Shown here: positions 42,834 through 51,717 of the stretch, piece by piece
Position numbering within the stretch: position 1 is the stretch's first letter
Layout of the letters: every line of letters begins with the position of its first letter
NCBI RefSeq assembly: GCF_012273015.1
Contig: NZ_CP050954.1
Location: forward strand, 3,264,001 to 3,328,000
Source of the DNA: Hymenobacter sp. BT18
Lineage (GTDB): Bacteria > Bacteroidota > Bacteroidia > Cytophagales > Hymenobacteraceae
DNA length: 64,000 bases
Direction of reading: 5' to 3'
Made by a program: the position numbers and the translations under genes
Notes under the pieces: generated by a model
Seen by the model: the letters and a program-made list of their open reading frames with translations, nothing else
Told to the model about the DNA's origin: nothing
Database searches by the model: none

Positions 42834-43370
42834 AGAAAACAGATGAAGTAGGGCAGAACAATGAAAGTCAAAGATAAAGGCGCTGCGTTAATGTGGGGTT
42901 AATGTGCTTCGCTTCGCTAATGTGGAAAATGTGCTGATGTGCTGATGGATGGATGCGCCCTGGCATAAACCGGGTCGGGTACGCAGCGTCCACACGTCGG
43001 GGCTCTTCACAACGCAAGGCTCCAGGCGTTGCTCAGGGCGAGTAGCTTCGACTCAGGTTTGATGGGTTACCTGCTCATAAGAACCAGCGGAGAACAGCCG
43101 AACCTGGCGCAGCGAAATAGTATTTCTCCGTAGTGGCCCGCGTGGTGTTCCTTACGGGTGAGTTAAGAGTGCCTTCATAGTGAGTATATCTATTTCGTCC
43201 TCGCTGGCACGGTAACCTGCCCCGGATAGTAAGCGCCGAAATAGAATAGAAGCTAGAGCGGACTACTTTGTGCCAGCTGGTTTCACGCCGCTTGCTCAGG
43301 CAGGCTTGAGGCGCAGCCAGGCATCAGCACATCAGCGAAGCGCAGCACATTCCTCACATTAGCACATTCA
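42834..43370. other. Intergenic region, 537 bp, no gene; inverted GTG-rich repeats at its ends
   Basis: Between dnaX and the M16 gene, both on the minus strand. An imperfect inverted repeat of TAATGTG/AATGTGCT words joins about 42889-42924 with about 43333-43370. No ORF, tRNA or known RNA seen in the middle. Confidence 0.55.
42869..42876 (-). promoter_or_regulatory. Candidate -7 box for the M16 peptidase gene
   Basis: TATCTTTG on the minus strand, an exact TAnnTTTG match, 36 bp upstream of the GTG start. No clear -33 TTG. Confidence 0.4.
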
Positions 43371-45515
43371 TCAAAAGTCGGTATCCAGGCCCAGGCGCTG
43401 TTTCATGGCAACCAGGGCGGGAAACTTCTCGGCCAAGTACTCAAACTTATCGGCGGAGGTGTAGAGCTTGCGGCCAGTGCTTTGCTGCTCCACTACTTCC
43501 ACCTGCACCGTGAGGCGCGGGTAGCCCGTGCGGCGGCGTAGCTCCCCCAGGAAGTCGGCCCGGAAGTCGTTGAACACGTCTTCCTGCACGGGGTTGTCCA
43601 CGCGCAGCACAATCACGTGCCGCTCATCGGCCTGCACCGGGCGGTTCAGCACCGTGTACTCACTCATGCTGCCGGCCTTGCGCAGTTCCTTCAGCTCATT
43701 CCACACCTGCTGCAGGCGGGCATCGTCGATGGCGGGCAACGTGCCGGGCGCAGCACTCGGGGCATCCTCCTCGATGACAGCGGCTTTGGGCGCGGCGCTC
43801 TGGCGGGCGGCCTGCTCTTTCATGGCCGTGAGGCTGGGCAGCTTGGAAGCCACGCCCAGGCCCTTGGTGAGCGAAGGCAATGGGCGGATAGGAGCTGCTA
43901 CCACCGGAGCGTCGCCGGGCTCATGGCCGGCCACGCTGGGCCGGCCCGTGTCTACGTGCGGCACCGTGTCGCGCACCAGGCGGGTGGGAGGCACCTGCGT
44001 AGCTGCCTCATCTTCCACACTCGGGGTGTCGTGCAGCTCCTCTACGCCGCTTTCCACCGGCACAATGGGCTCGGGGTCGGCGGGGGCGTGGATGGGTTGC
44101 GGGTTTCGGGTTTCGGGTTTCGGGTTGGTTGGGGCCGGCACGTAGGGGGCCGGGGCTTCGGCGGTGCCGTTCGTACTCGGCAGGCCGTTAAGGGCGGCTA
44201 CTACCGGCGCAGGCGCGGCTCCCGGATTTACACTACTTTTTTTTTTCGCCTCGTCGTTGTCCGACGATGCTTGCGGGGCGTTGGCCGGAGCTGCCTGCAG
44301 GTCGCGGGCAAACTGCACGGCCCCGTTCAGGTACGCCAGCTTCATGAGCGTAAGCTCCACGTGCAGGCGCTGATTTTTGGCTTGCTTGAACTCCCGGTCG
44401 CACAAGCTCACCAAATTCAGGGCCGAGAGCAGGAACGCCAGCGGGGCGGCCTGGGCCTGCTGCACGTAGCGCGCCCGGATGTTGTCCGATACTTCCAGCA
44501 ACTGCACCGTCACGGGGTCTTTGCACACCAGCAGCCCGCGCAGGTGCTCGGCGGCGCCCACCACAAAGTTGTGCAGGTCGAAGCCCTGCTGCATCACCTC
44601 ATCCAGCAAGAGCAGCGTGGCCGACAGGTTCTCCGTCAGCAGCGCGTCTACCAGCCGGAAATAGTACTCGTAGTCCAGGATGTGCAGGTTCTGCACCACA
44701 TCCTGGTAGCGTAGGTTCTGGCCCGAGAACGTCACCATCTGGTCGAACATGCTCAGGGCGTCGCGCAGGCCGCCGTCGGCTTTCTGGGCCAGCAGGTGCA
44801 GGGCGTCGTCTTCGGCCTGAATGTGCTCCTGGGTGGCCACGTAGCGCAAGTGTTTGCGCATGTCGTCCACCTTAATGCGGTTGAAGTCGAAGATCTGGCA
44901 CCGCGACAAAATGGTGGGGATGATCTTGTGCCGCTCGGTGGTAGCCAGGATAAAGATGGCATAGCTTGGCGGCTCCTCCAGCGTCTTCAGAAAGGCGTTG
45001 AAGGCCGCATTCGAGAGCATGTGCACTTCGTCGATGATGTACACCTTAAAGCGGCCCTGCTGCGGGGCGTAGCGCACCTGCTCCACCAGGGAGCGAATGT
45101 CTTCCACCGAGTTGTTGGAAGCCGCGTCCAGCTCGTGCACGTTAAAGGAGGCGCTTTCCTGGAAAGCCCGGCACGAGGCGCACTTGCCGCAGGCCTCCAG
45201 CTCGAAGGGTGTGTTGTCGGGGTCGGCGGCCTGTTGCAGCGCCGCGGGCACGATTTCAGGCTGGGTCTGGAGCAGCTCCGACACCGGGCGGCCCTGGCGC
45301 ACGTGCTGCTCTACAAACTCGCAGTTGATGGTTTTGGCCAGGATACGGGCACAGGTGGTTTTGCCCACGCCGCGGGGCCCGCAGAACAGAAACGCCTGGG
45401 CTAGGTGCTGGGAGGCAATGGCGTTCTGCAGGGTGGTAGTAACGTGCTGCTGCCCCACCACGCTGCGAAACGTGGCTGGGCGGTACTTACGGGCCGAAAC
45501 AACGAAATTTTCCAT
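43371..45515 (-). CDS. dnaX: DNA polymerase III subunit gamma/tau
   Basis: A 714-residue AAA+ clamp-loader subunit. Seen: Walker A GPRGVGKT (46-53), zinc-module cysteines C65, C109, C112, C115 with an unusual 43-residue insertion between the first and second, Walker B YIIDEVHML, and the sensor 1 block ILATTERHKIIPTILSRCQ. The C-terminal tau part is proline/alanine-rich, ending in a small alpha/beta domain. At codons 424-426 the frame contains ten consecutive As (44237-44246 on the plus strand as Ts): one added A gives an immediate TAG, one lost A gives TAA two codons later. This predicts a truncated gamma form of about 427 residues, as in other bacteria. Confidence 0.95.
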   Translation of the reverse strand: MENFVVSARKYRPATFRSVVGQQHVTTTLQNAIASQHLAQAFLFCGPRGVGKTTCARILAKTINCEFVEQHVRQGRPVSELLQTQPEIVPAALQQAADPDNTPFELEACGKCASCRAFQESASFNVHELDAASNNSVEDIRSLVEQVRYAPQQGRFKVYIIDEVHMLSNAAFNAFLKTLEEPPSYAIFILATTERHKIIPTILSRCQIFDFNRIKVDDMRKHLRYVATQEHIQAEDDALHLLAQKADGGLRDALSMFDQMVTFSGQNLRYQDVVQNLHILDYEYYFRLVDALLTENLSATLLLLDEVMQQGFDLHNFVVGAAEHLRGLLVCKDPVTVQLLEVSDNIRARYVQQAQAAPLAFLLSALNLVSLCDREFKQAKNQRLHVELTLMKLAYLNGAVQFARDLQAAPANAPQASSDNDEAKKKSSVNPGAAPAPVVAALNGLPSTNGTAEAPAPYVPAPTNPKPETRNPQPIHAPADPEPIVPVESGVEELHDTPSVEDEAATQVPPTRLVRDTVPHVDTGRPSVAGHEPGDAPVVAAPIRPLPSLTKGLGVASKLPSLTAMKEQAARQSAAPKAAVIEEDAPSAAPGTLPAIDDARLQQVWNELKELRKAGSMSEYTVLNRPVQADERHVIVLRVDNPVQEDVFNDFRADFLGELRRRTGYPRLTVQVEVVEQQSTGRKLYTSADKFEYLAEKFPALVAMKQRLGLDTDF
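44237..44246 (-). other. A10 slippery run in dnaX
   Basis: Ten As on the coding strand reading GCG AAA AAA AAA AGT. Both alternative frames stop at once (AAG TAG or GTA GTG TAA). Matches the position, at about residue 427, where E. coli and Thermus dnaX make gamma by frameshifting or transcriptional slippage. Confidence 0.75.
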
Positions 45516-45527
45516 ACGAGCTAGTCA

Positions 45528-45535
45528 CAAAGATA
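45528..45535 (-). promoter_or_regulatory. Candidate -7 box for dnaX
   Basis: TATCTTTG on the minus strand, an exact TAnnTTTG match, 12 bp upstream of the ATG, implying a very short leader. Confidence 0.42.
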
Positions 45536-45571
45536 CGCAACCGCCCGCCCGATTCCGCCCCATCCGGGCCG

Positions 45572-46336
45572 CTAGTACGCCCCGCGTCCCAATACTTGCC
45601 CCAGGGCCGCCGTGCGGTTGGTCACGCCCAGCTTGCTGTAGATATTCTGCAAATGGTTCTGCACCGTGCGCGTACTGATGCCGCTTTGCTGGCCTATTTC
45701 CTTGTCGGTCAGGCCCCGACTGAGCAGGGTTAGCACGTGGGTTTCGCGGGCCGTAAGCTCCGTGAGCAGGGCCATTTCCGGGGCAGCGGGCGGCGGGCTC
45801 TGGAGGCGGGCTACGGTACGGGCGTGGCGCACGGCCACCTGCATGTGGGGCTTGAGCAAGTGCAGCACCTGGCGGTCGGCCTCGGTGAAGTTGCGCCGCT
45901 GCCGGGCAAGCGCGCAGGTTACCCAGCCATAATCCTTCAGCTCTAGGCCCAGAATCATGTGGTGGGTGAGGGCTAGGGGCCGGTAGAAGGAGTTGAACAG
46001 GGTAGTCCGAAAGTACTGCGGCATGCGGCAGAAGTCACTGGTGCGCAGGGGCTCGGAGCGGCGCTGCTCCATAATGGCCGGAAACAGCGGGTGCTCGGCA
46101 ATGTGGTTGCCAAGCAAGGGGAAATCGTCGGCCACGAACAAGCCTTCGGGGTAAGCACCCAGGTGGCCAATGCGGCCACTCAGGTCGTAGCCGTCGAAGC
46201 ACACCGTTTCGGCCGAAATAGCCAGCATCACCGCCCTCGATAGCTGCCCAAACAACCTCCGCGGCCCGGCCTCGGCGTGGACCAGCTCAATAGCCTGGTT
46301 GAGGCGGAGAAAATCGGCGTGGCGCAGACGAATCAT
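45572..46336 (-). CDS. LuxR-type helix-turn-helix transcriptional regulator
   Basis: A 254-residue DNA-binding protein. Seen: a C-terminal LuxR/NarL HTH (LTARETHVLTLLSRGLTDKEIG, then STRTVQNHLQNIYSKLGV) in the last 65 residues, preceded by a globular sensor-like domain (about residues 10-170) with GAF-like character. No phospho-acceptor receiver domain is present, so it probably responds to a ligand or partner. ATG 46336 begins MIRLRHADFLRLNQ. It is divergent from the HTCS gene and lies upstream of dnaX on the same strand, 56 bp away, so may also be expressed with it. Confidence 0.85.
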   Translation of the reverse strand: MIRLRHADFLRLNQAIELVHAEAGPRRLFGQLSRAVMLAISAETVCFDGYDLSGRIGHLGAYPEGLFVADDFPLLGNHIAEHPLFPAIMEQRRSEPLRTSDFCRMPQYFRTTLFNSFYRPLALTHHMILGLELKDYGWVTCALARQRRNFTEADRQVLHLLKPHMQVAVRHARTVARLQSPPPAAPEMALLTELTARETHVLTLLSRGLTDKEIGQQSGISTRTVQNHLQNIYSKLGVTNRTAALGQVLGRGAY

Positions 46337-46417
46337 TCGGGAAGATAATGACAACGCCGGAATAGCCTACTTACGCCAGTAGGTAATCTTACTCATTTTC
46401 ACTAGGACTATAGCCGG

Positions 46418-46425
46418 TAGCTTTG
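46418..46425 (+). promoter_or_regulatory. Candidate promoter for the HTCS gene
   Basis: TAGCTTTG (46418-46425) is an exact -7 match. A TTTTC element (46396-46400) lies 17 bp upstream as a possible -33 box. A leader of roughly 170 nt would follow. Confidence 0.45.
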
Positions 46426-46601
46426 ACCCAGCTTGCAATGGTGGTACAGTTCAGCTGAGGCTTTCACATCATCATGTGATTGAGAACGATAAGCGGATAT
46501 GTCACCTTGTAACCTGTTTTTATAGTGCCATTTTATCTGATTTTTCTACCAGTAAAAACCCTTCGGGTACTTCGGTAGCAAACCAACCTCCACCGTCGCC
46601 G

Positions 46602-49600
46602 ATGCTGCACTACTCCGCCCGTTTCGGCTTACGCTCTTTTTGCTGGCTACTAGCCGTTGCGCTGGTAGTCGGTATGGGTACCAGCCGCGCCCAAACCCTG
46701 GCTACCCGCGTGTATGGCCTGGCCGACGGGCTGCCGCAAAGCACCGTGTACTGCCTGGCCCAGGATGCGGGCGGGCGGCTATGGGCCGGCACGCAGGGAG
46801 GGGTGTGCTGGTTTGATGGCCGCAGCTTCCAGACCCTCGATGCCCGCCAGGGCCTCCCCGATAACCACGTGAGCAGTCTGCTCCCGGCTCCGGGCGGCAT
46901 GTGGCTGGGCCACGCAGCCGGCATCATCACGGCCATCAGCCAGAATGGGCAGGTGGGCAAGCTGGGCCCGGCCCAGTGGCGCGCCAATGCCAGCATCCGC
47001 CAGCTTTTGCCAGCCCCAAACCAGCAGCTGTGGGTAGCTACCCTCGGCAACGGCTTATATCACCTGCCGCAAGCCGGCTCCGGCCCGGTTAGGCACTTAG
47101 CAGCCCCGCAAGGCCTGCCTTCCGACACAATCTTTCAAATAGCCGCCGGCGCTGCCCAGGAGCTGTGGGTAGCTACTGCCCAGGGCGTAGTCATTGTACA
47201 CGCCAGCACCGGGCAGCCGCTGCAGGAAGCCACAGCGGCCCTGCCCGCCGCCATCCGCCAGGAACGCGTGTACTCGGTGCACCGCGCCTCCGATAATGCG
47301 TACTGGCTGGGGTTGAAAAATGGCTTAGGTCAGCTCACGCGTTCCTCGTCCTCTCAGCCCTGGCAGCTGCGGCTGATAGGGCAGGAGCAGGGCCTGTGCG
47401 CTTCCGCGCCCCAGCGGGTGCTGCCCGACCGCCTTGGGCGGGTGTGGGCCGTGTCGGCGGCGGGCGTTAGCTGCTACCAGCCAGCCACGGGCCGCGTCAC
47501 CTGCTTTCCCCAGCACAGCCTACTCAGCGACCAAACCGCCTGTGGCTTGCTCGAAGACCGCGAAGGCAGCATGTGGGTGGTGCTCGACGACGGCATCCTC
47601 CAGCATATTCCCGACGAGCAGTTTGCCTTGTTTGGGTCGGCCGAAGGGCTGGGGGGCCGCAACGAACCCGGCGGGGCCGACGTGCAGAATATTGTGAACG
47701 TAGCGCCGGGCGAGTACTGGGTAGGCACTCGGCTGGGCCTGTGGGAATTTCGACCCAACAACCCCGCTGGCCGGCAGTTTCGGCTGGCTTACCGGCGCCC
47801 GGGCGGCGACGCGGCCAACTTTGTGCGGGCCCTGTTCAAGGACGCGCAGGGCCGTATCTGGCTGGGCAGCCGGGGTAGCGGCGTGGCCGTGTACACGCCG
47901 GCTACCGGCCGCTGGCAGGAGCTGAGCAACGTTCCGGGCCTGGTGGGCCAGAATGTGCGCCAGTTTGCCCAGGATAAGCTAGGCCGCGTGTGGGCCGTGA
48001 CGGCCGCCGCCGGGGCTACCGTGTTGCTCAACCCCGCCACCGGCGCCAGTCGAACTTACGGGGCCAGCTCGGGCCTGGGCACCAACGCGCTGTGGGCCGC
48101 TTTCCGGGACCACGAAGGCACGCTTTGGCTGGGCACCGACGACCGAGGCCTGGTGCGCGTAGATGTGCAGGCCGACGGCCCCGACCAGTTGCGCCGCGCC
48201 GACGGCCGCACTGACCACCTGAGCATCGGCTCTATTACCGAAGACCTGCGCGGCCACCTCTGGCTGGGCTCCATTAATGAAGGGCTGCTGGAATTTGATG
48301 GGCGCCGCCTGAAAGCCTACGGACCGGAAGCCGGGCTGAAATCCAATAATCCTTACTTCGTGCGCTGCGATGCTCGGGGGCGGGTGTGGGTGGGCACCAA
48401 CCTGGGCCTGGATTTATTTGACCCAGCCACGCGCCGCACCGTGAGCTACGGCACTGCCGAGGGCTTTCTGGGTCAGGAAACCAACCAGAACGCCGTGCTG
48501 CTGGAGCCTAACGGCCTGCTGTGGGCCGGCACCGTGAATGGCCTCATGCGCTACGACCCGCGCCAGGCCCGCCCCAACCCCGTGCCGCCCAGCACGCACG
48601 TCACCCACCTGCGCGTGTTCGGCCGCGACACCGCCTTGGCTTTGGGGTTCACCTTGCCCCACCATCTCAACCAGTTGGCCTTTGAGTTTGTGGGCGTCAG
48701 CCTTACTAGTCCTACCAAAGTCCGCTATCAGTACCGCCTCGCGGGTTTCGACGAGCGGTGGAGCAAGCCCGCCGAGGCTACTTCGGCCACGTACACCAAC
48801 TTGCCGCCGGGCAGCTACACCTTCGAGGTAAAGGCCGCCAACAACGTGGGCCGCTGGAATGCGCAGCCTACCCGGCTGTCCTTCACCATCAGCCCGCCCT
48901 GGTGGCGCACTTGGTGGGCCTACCTGCTGTACGCGGTGGGCGTGGCCGGGGCCTTCTACGTGGTACGCCGCAACACCCAGCGCCGGGAGCGGGAGCGGGC
49001 CCAGCAGCAGTTGGAGTACCAGGCCCTGGTGCACCTGCAGGAAATGGACCGGGTGAAAACCGACTTTTTCACGCACATCAGCCACGAGCTGCGCACCCCG
49101 CTCACGCTGATTCTGGGCCCGGCCGAAGAGCTGGCCTACGACGAAGCCATGCCCGCCACGGCCCGCCGCCACGGCCTGCGCATCGGCGACAACGCCCGCA
49201 AGCTGCTGCGCCTCATCAACCAGCTGCTGGACTTGAGCAAGCTGGAAGCTGGGGGCCTTATTCTGCACCCCCAGGCCGGCGACGTAGCGGCGTCGGCCCG
49301 TGCCTGGCTGGCTGGTTTTCAGCACTTGGCGGCGGCCCGGCAAATTGGCTTGCACCTCGCCGCGCCCGCTCAACCGGTTTCATTGGTTTTTGATGCTACC
49401 CGCTTGGAAGAAGTAGTCTGCAACCTGCTGGCCAATGCTCTGCGCTTCACGCCCGCAGGTGGACACGTCACGCTAGCCGTGCACGACGAGGCGCCCACGC
49501 CGCTGGCACCCCAGGGCACCGTGGTCCTGAGCGTGCAGGATACTGGCGTAGGCATTGCGCCAAGTCACCTCCCGCACCTGTTCGACCGGTTTTATCAGGT

Positions 49601-50660
49601 ACTGAGCAGCGGTGCCGATTCGGGTGGTAGTGGGGTAGGGCTGGCGTTGGTGAAGGAACTGACCGAGCGACACGGAGGCACGGTGCAGGTGATGAGCACC
49701 CCAGGCGCTGGCACCACCTTCGTAGTGAGGCTACCGCGGGGCCTGCTCTCAGCCGTGCCCGCGCAGCCAGTCACGAACCCTACGAGTACTGCGCCGCCTC
49801 TACCAATGGAAACCACCCTGCCCGAGCCCGCTGAGGATGCCGAAGTGGTGCTGGTAGTAGACGACAGCGCCGAGGTGCGCGCTTTCGTGCAGGAAACCCT
49901 GGCCAGCGCGGGCTACCGCCTGCTGGAGGCCGCCGATGGACCAGAAGGAGTGCGGATGGCACGCGAAATGGTCCCCAGTCTGATTGTGTCGGACGTGATG
50001 ATGCCGGGCTTTGATGGCATGGAGCTATGCCGCCAGCTGAAAGCTGACCTGGCCACCAGCCACGTGCCCATTGTGCTGCTCACGGCCCGCGCCGAAGCCG
50101 CCGACCGCCTCGCCGGCCTCGAAACCGGGGCCGATGCCTACCTGCCCAAACCCTTCGACCCGCGGGAGTTGCGTGCCCAGGTGCGCAACCTGCTGGCGCT
50201 ACGCAGGGGCACCCAAACGCAACTAGGGCTGCTGGCGGCTGTGCCCGATGCCTCGCCGGAAAACCCGGCCGCCGCCGCGCTGCCCGATTCCTATGCGGCT
50301 TACGCGGCTGCCGTGTCGGCCCTGCCTTCCCTCGACCAGTGTTTCCTGAAACGAGTGGAGCAAGCCATTGAGCGCCACCTCGACAACGGGGAGTTCAGCG
50401 TGGAAATGCTCGGCGACGAGGTTGCCCTGAGCCGGGCGCAGCTCCACCGCAAGCTCAAGGCCCTCACCGGCCAAGCCCCCAGCGACTTTATCCGGGGGCT
50501 GCGGCTGCGGCGGGCCCACGTGCTGCTGGCCGCCCGCACCGGCACGGTGTCGGAAGTTGCCTATCAGGTCGGCTTCAACTCCCCGGCCCACTTCAGCACC
50601 AGTTTCTCCCGCCATTTCGGCTACGCCCCCAGCGAGGTGCCCAACCTAGTTTCGAGTTGA
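46602..50660 (+). CDS. Hybrid two-component system (HTCS) sensor kinase-regulator
   Basis: A 1352-residue one-protein signalling system. In order: signal peptide; periplasmic ligand-binding region of two seven-bladed propellers (about residues 35-670, repeated WLGT/WAGT, e.g. RIWLGSRGSG, TLWLGTDDRG); a Y_Y_Y beta-sandwich (about 675-763); one membrane helix (about 770-790); HisKA with the phospho-acceptor histidine near residue 828 (FFTHISHELRTPL); HATPase (NLLANALRF, GVGIAPSHLPHLFDRFY); receiver domain with aspartate near 1130 (IVSDVMMPGFDG); AraC-type HTH at the end. HTCS usually sense glycan fragments and control glycan-use genes, but no susC/susD is here. ATG 46602 gives the signal peptide. 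Confidence 0.95.
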   Translation: MLHYSARFGLRSFCWLLAVALVVGMGTSRAQTLATRVYGLADGLPQSTVYCLAQDAGGRLWAGTQGGVCWFDGRSFQTLDARQGLPDNHVSSLLPAPGGMWLGHAAGIITAISQNGQVGKLGPAQWRANASIRQLLPAPNQQLWVATLGNGLYHLPQAGSGPVRHLAAPQGLPSDTIFQIAAGAAQELWVATAQGVVIVHASTGQPLQEATAALPAAIRQERVYSVHRASDNAYWLGLKNGLGQLTRSSSSQPWQLRLIGQEQGLCASAPQRVLPDRLGRVWAVSAAGVSCYQPATGRVTCFPQHSLLSDQTACGLLEDREGSMWVVLDDGILQHIPDEQFALFGSAEGLGGRNEPGGADVQNIVNVAPGEYWVGTRLGLWEFRPNNPAGRQFRLAYRRPGGDAANFVRALFKDAQGRIWLGSRGSGVAVYTPATGRWQELSNVPGLVGQNVRQFAQDKLGRVWAVTAAAGATVLLNPATGASRTYGASSGLGTNALWAAFRDHEGTLWLGTDDRGLVRVDVQADGPDQLRRADGRTDHLSIGSITEDLRGHLWLGSINEGLLEFDGRRLKAYGPEAGLKSNNPYFVRCDARGRVWVGTNLGLDLFDPATRRTVSYGTAEGFLGQETNQNAVLLEPNGLLWAGTVNGLMRYDPRQARPNPVPPSTHVTHLRVFGRDTALALGFTLPHHLNQLAFEFVGVSLTSPTKVRYQYRLAGFDERWSKPAEATSATYTNLPPGSYTFEVKAANNVGRWNAQPTRLSFTISPPWWRTWWAYLLYAVGVAGAFYVVRRNTQRRERERAQQQLEYQALVHLQEMDRVKTDFFTHISHELRTPLTLILGPAEELAYDEAMPATARRHGLRIGDNARKLLRLINQLLDLSKLEAGGLILHPQAGDVAASARAWLAGFQHLAAARQIGLHLAAPAQPVSLVFDATRLEEVVCNLLANALRFTPAGGHVTLAVHDEAPTPLAPQGTVVLSVQDTGVGIAPSHLPHLFDRFYQVLSSGADSGGSGVGLALVKELTERHGGTVQVMSTPGAGTTFVVRLPRGLLSAVPAQPVTNPTSTAPPLPMETTLPEPAEDAEVVLVVDDSAEVRAFVQETLASAGYRLLEAADGPEGVRMAREMVPSLIVSDVMMPGFDGMELCRQLKADLATSHVPIVLLTARAEAADRLAGLETGADAYLPKPFDPRELRAQVRNLLALRRGTQTQLGLLAAVPDASPENPAAAALPDSYAAYAAAVSALPSLDQCFLKRVEQAIERHLDNGEFSVEMLGDEVALSRAQLHRKLKALTGQAPSDFIRGLRLRRAHVLLAARTGTVSEVAYQVGFNSPAHFSTSFSRHFGYAPSEVPNLVSS

Positions 50661-50704
50661 TAGTTGCTAGTTGATGCCGCTAACGATTGGTTTCAGTCAA
50701 TAGC

Positions 50705-50800
50705 CCGTCATGCTGAGCGGAGTCGAAGCATCTCTACCGCTGGCTGACTTAATTGTGGAGACGAAGCGGTGGAGATGCTTCGGCAAGCTCAGCATGACGG
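50705..50800. repeat. Dispersed REP-like palindromic element, copy 2 (full length)
   Basis: 96-bp imperfect palindrome with outer arms CCGTCATGCTGAGC (50705-50718) and GCTCAGCATGACGG (50787-50800). Its first 31 bases are identical to the half element at 60745-60775, and it aligns over its whole length with 36200-36295. Located just after the HTCS stop. Confidence 0.85.
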
Positions 50801-50841
50801 ACAACTAGCAACCAGCAACTATCTACTAGAAACTTCCCTTC

Positions 50842-50880
50842 GCGACGTGTGCGCAAGCCTTTGCGACCTGCGTGAATGCC
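50842..50880 (+). repeat. 39-bp direct repeat, left copy, before the acetyltransferase gene
   Basis: Matches the 39 bases at 51575-51613 at 33 of 39 positions (shared GTGCGCA, GCCTTTGCGAC, TGAATGCC). The two copies bracket the acetyltransferase gene. Confidence 0.6.
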
Positions 50881-50934
50881 GTGGCCGCGCCTCCCGGCGT
50901 CCTTTGCTGGTACTTGCTCTAATCTGCTGGCGCT

Positions 50935-51552
50935 ATGCACACCCTGGTTCTTCCGGCCCGTCGCCTTACTACTTCCGATGAACGCTGGGCGGCCGGGCTG
51001 CTAGCCGAAGCCTACGCGGCCGACCCGCTGTTTGGGCCGGAACCAAACTGCCCCGCCCAGCCCAACTACTACCTCCGCCTGGTGGTGCGCTACGCCCTGC
51101 GCACGGGCTGCGTGTATGCCAGCCCCAGTGGGCAGGCCGTGGCCGTGTGGCTACCGGCCGAAGCGGCCGATTTTTCCTGGCAGCAGGTGTTGAAAGCCGG
51201 GCAGCTGGCCTGGCCGTTGGGCGTGGGCTGGTCGCGGTTCTGGCGCTTGGTGGGCTGGCAGCATCAGCAGGATGAAATACGCCAGCAGGTGCTGCCGCTG
51301 CCGCACCATTACCTGCTGGCACTTGGCGTGCGCCCGGGCGTGCAGCGGCGGGGTGAGGGCCGGGCACTGCTGCGCGCCTCACTGGCGGCGCTGGGGGCCC
51401 GCTACGCACCTTGCTACGCCGATGTACACACGCTGGCGGCGGTTCATTTTGGGCAGCGGCTGGGCTTCGAAGTAGCCAGCTACGGCGAACTGCCCGGGCC
51501 GGGGCTGCCGGTACCCTGCTGGGGAATGGTGCGCCCGGCCGCGCCAGTATAG
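50935..51552 (+). CDS. GNAT family N-acetyltransferase
   Basis: A 205-residue acetyltransferase-fold protein. Seen: LLALGVRPGVQRRGEGRALLRASL, where QRRGEGRA is the acetyl-CoA pyrophosphate loop of GNAT enzymes, and the closing HFGQRLGFEVASYG strand-turn. The N-terminal half contains AEAYAADPLFGPE, typical of GNATs annotated as acting on small molecules. Acceptor unknown. It sits between the HTCS gene and the surface-protein operon and is bracketed by 39-bp direct repeats, so may have arrived as a unit. Confidence 0.85.
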   Translation: MHTLVLPARRLTTSDERWAAGLLAEAYAADPLFGPEPNCPAQPNYYLRLVVRYALRTGCVYASPSGQAVAVWLPAEAADFSWQQVLKAGQLAWPLGVGWSRFWRLVGWQHQQDEIRQQVLPLPHHYLLALGVRPGVQRRGEGRALLRASLAALGARYAPCYADVHTLAAVHFGQRLGFEVASYGELPGPGLPVPCWGMVRPAAPV

Positions 51553-51574
51553 CGCACGTCGCATTTGCTTGCGT

Positions 51575-51613
51575 GCGACTTGTGCGCATGCCTTTGCGAC
51601 GAGGATGAATGCC
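51575..51613 (+). repeat. 39-bp direct repeat, right copy, after the acetyltransferase gene
   Basis: Partner of 50842-50880, same orientation, 33 of 39 bases identical. Confidence 0.6.
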
Positions 51614-51717
51614 TTTCGGAGCCTGGGGCCGCACTTTTGGGCCATTGCTAGCGCCTCTCGGAAAACGCGCATTTCATCTGAGAATCTTTCTGCTAAACCT
51701 CTTCTCTTTTCAAGCTC

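Noticed and set aside
41628..42851. 407-codon plus-strand ORF opposite the M16 peptidase
   Set aside because: Antisense shadow typical of GC-rich genes: valine/glycine/histidine-rich without motifs, whereas the minus strand carries an intact zinc peptidase.
42834..43370. tRNA or other structured RNA between dnaX and the M16 gene
   Set aside because: No cloverleaf or CCA-like end and no known riboswitch core was found on either strand.
46476..46601. Upstream extension of the HTCS start to 46476
   Set aside because: The extra 42 codons are not signal-like; the methionine at 46602 leads directly into a signal peptide.
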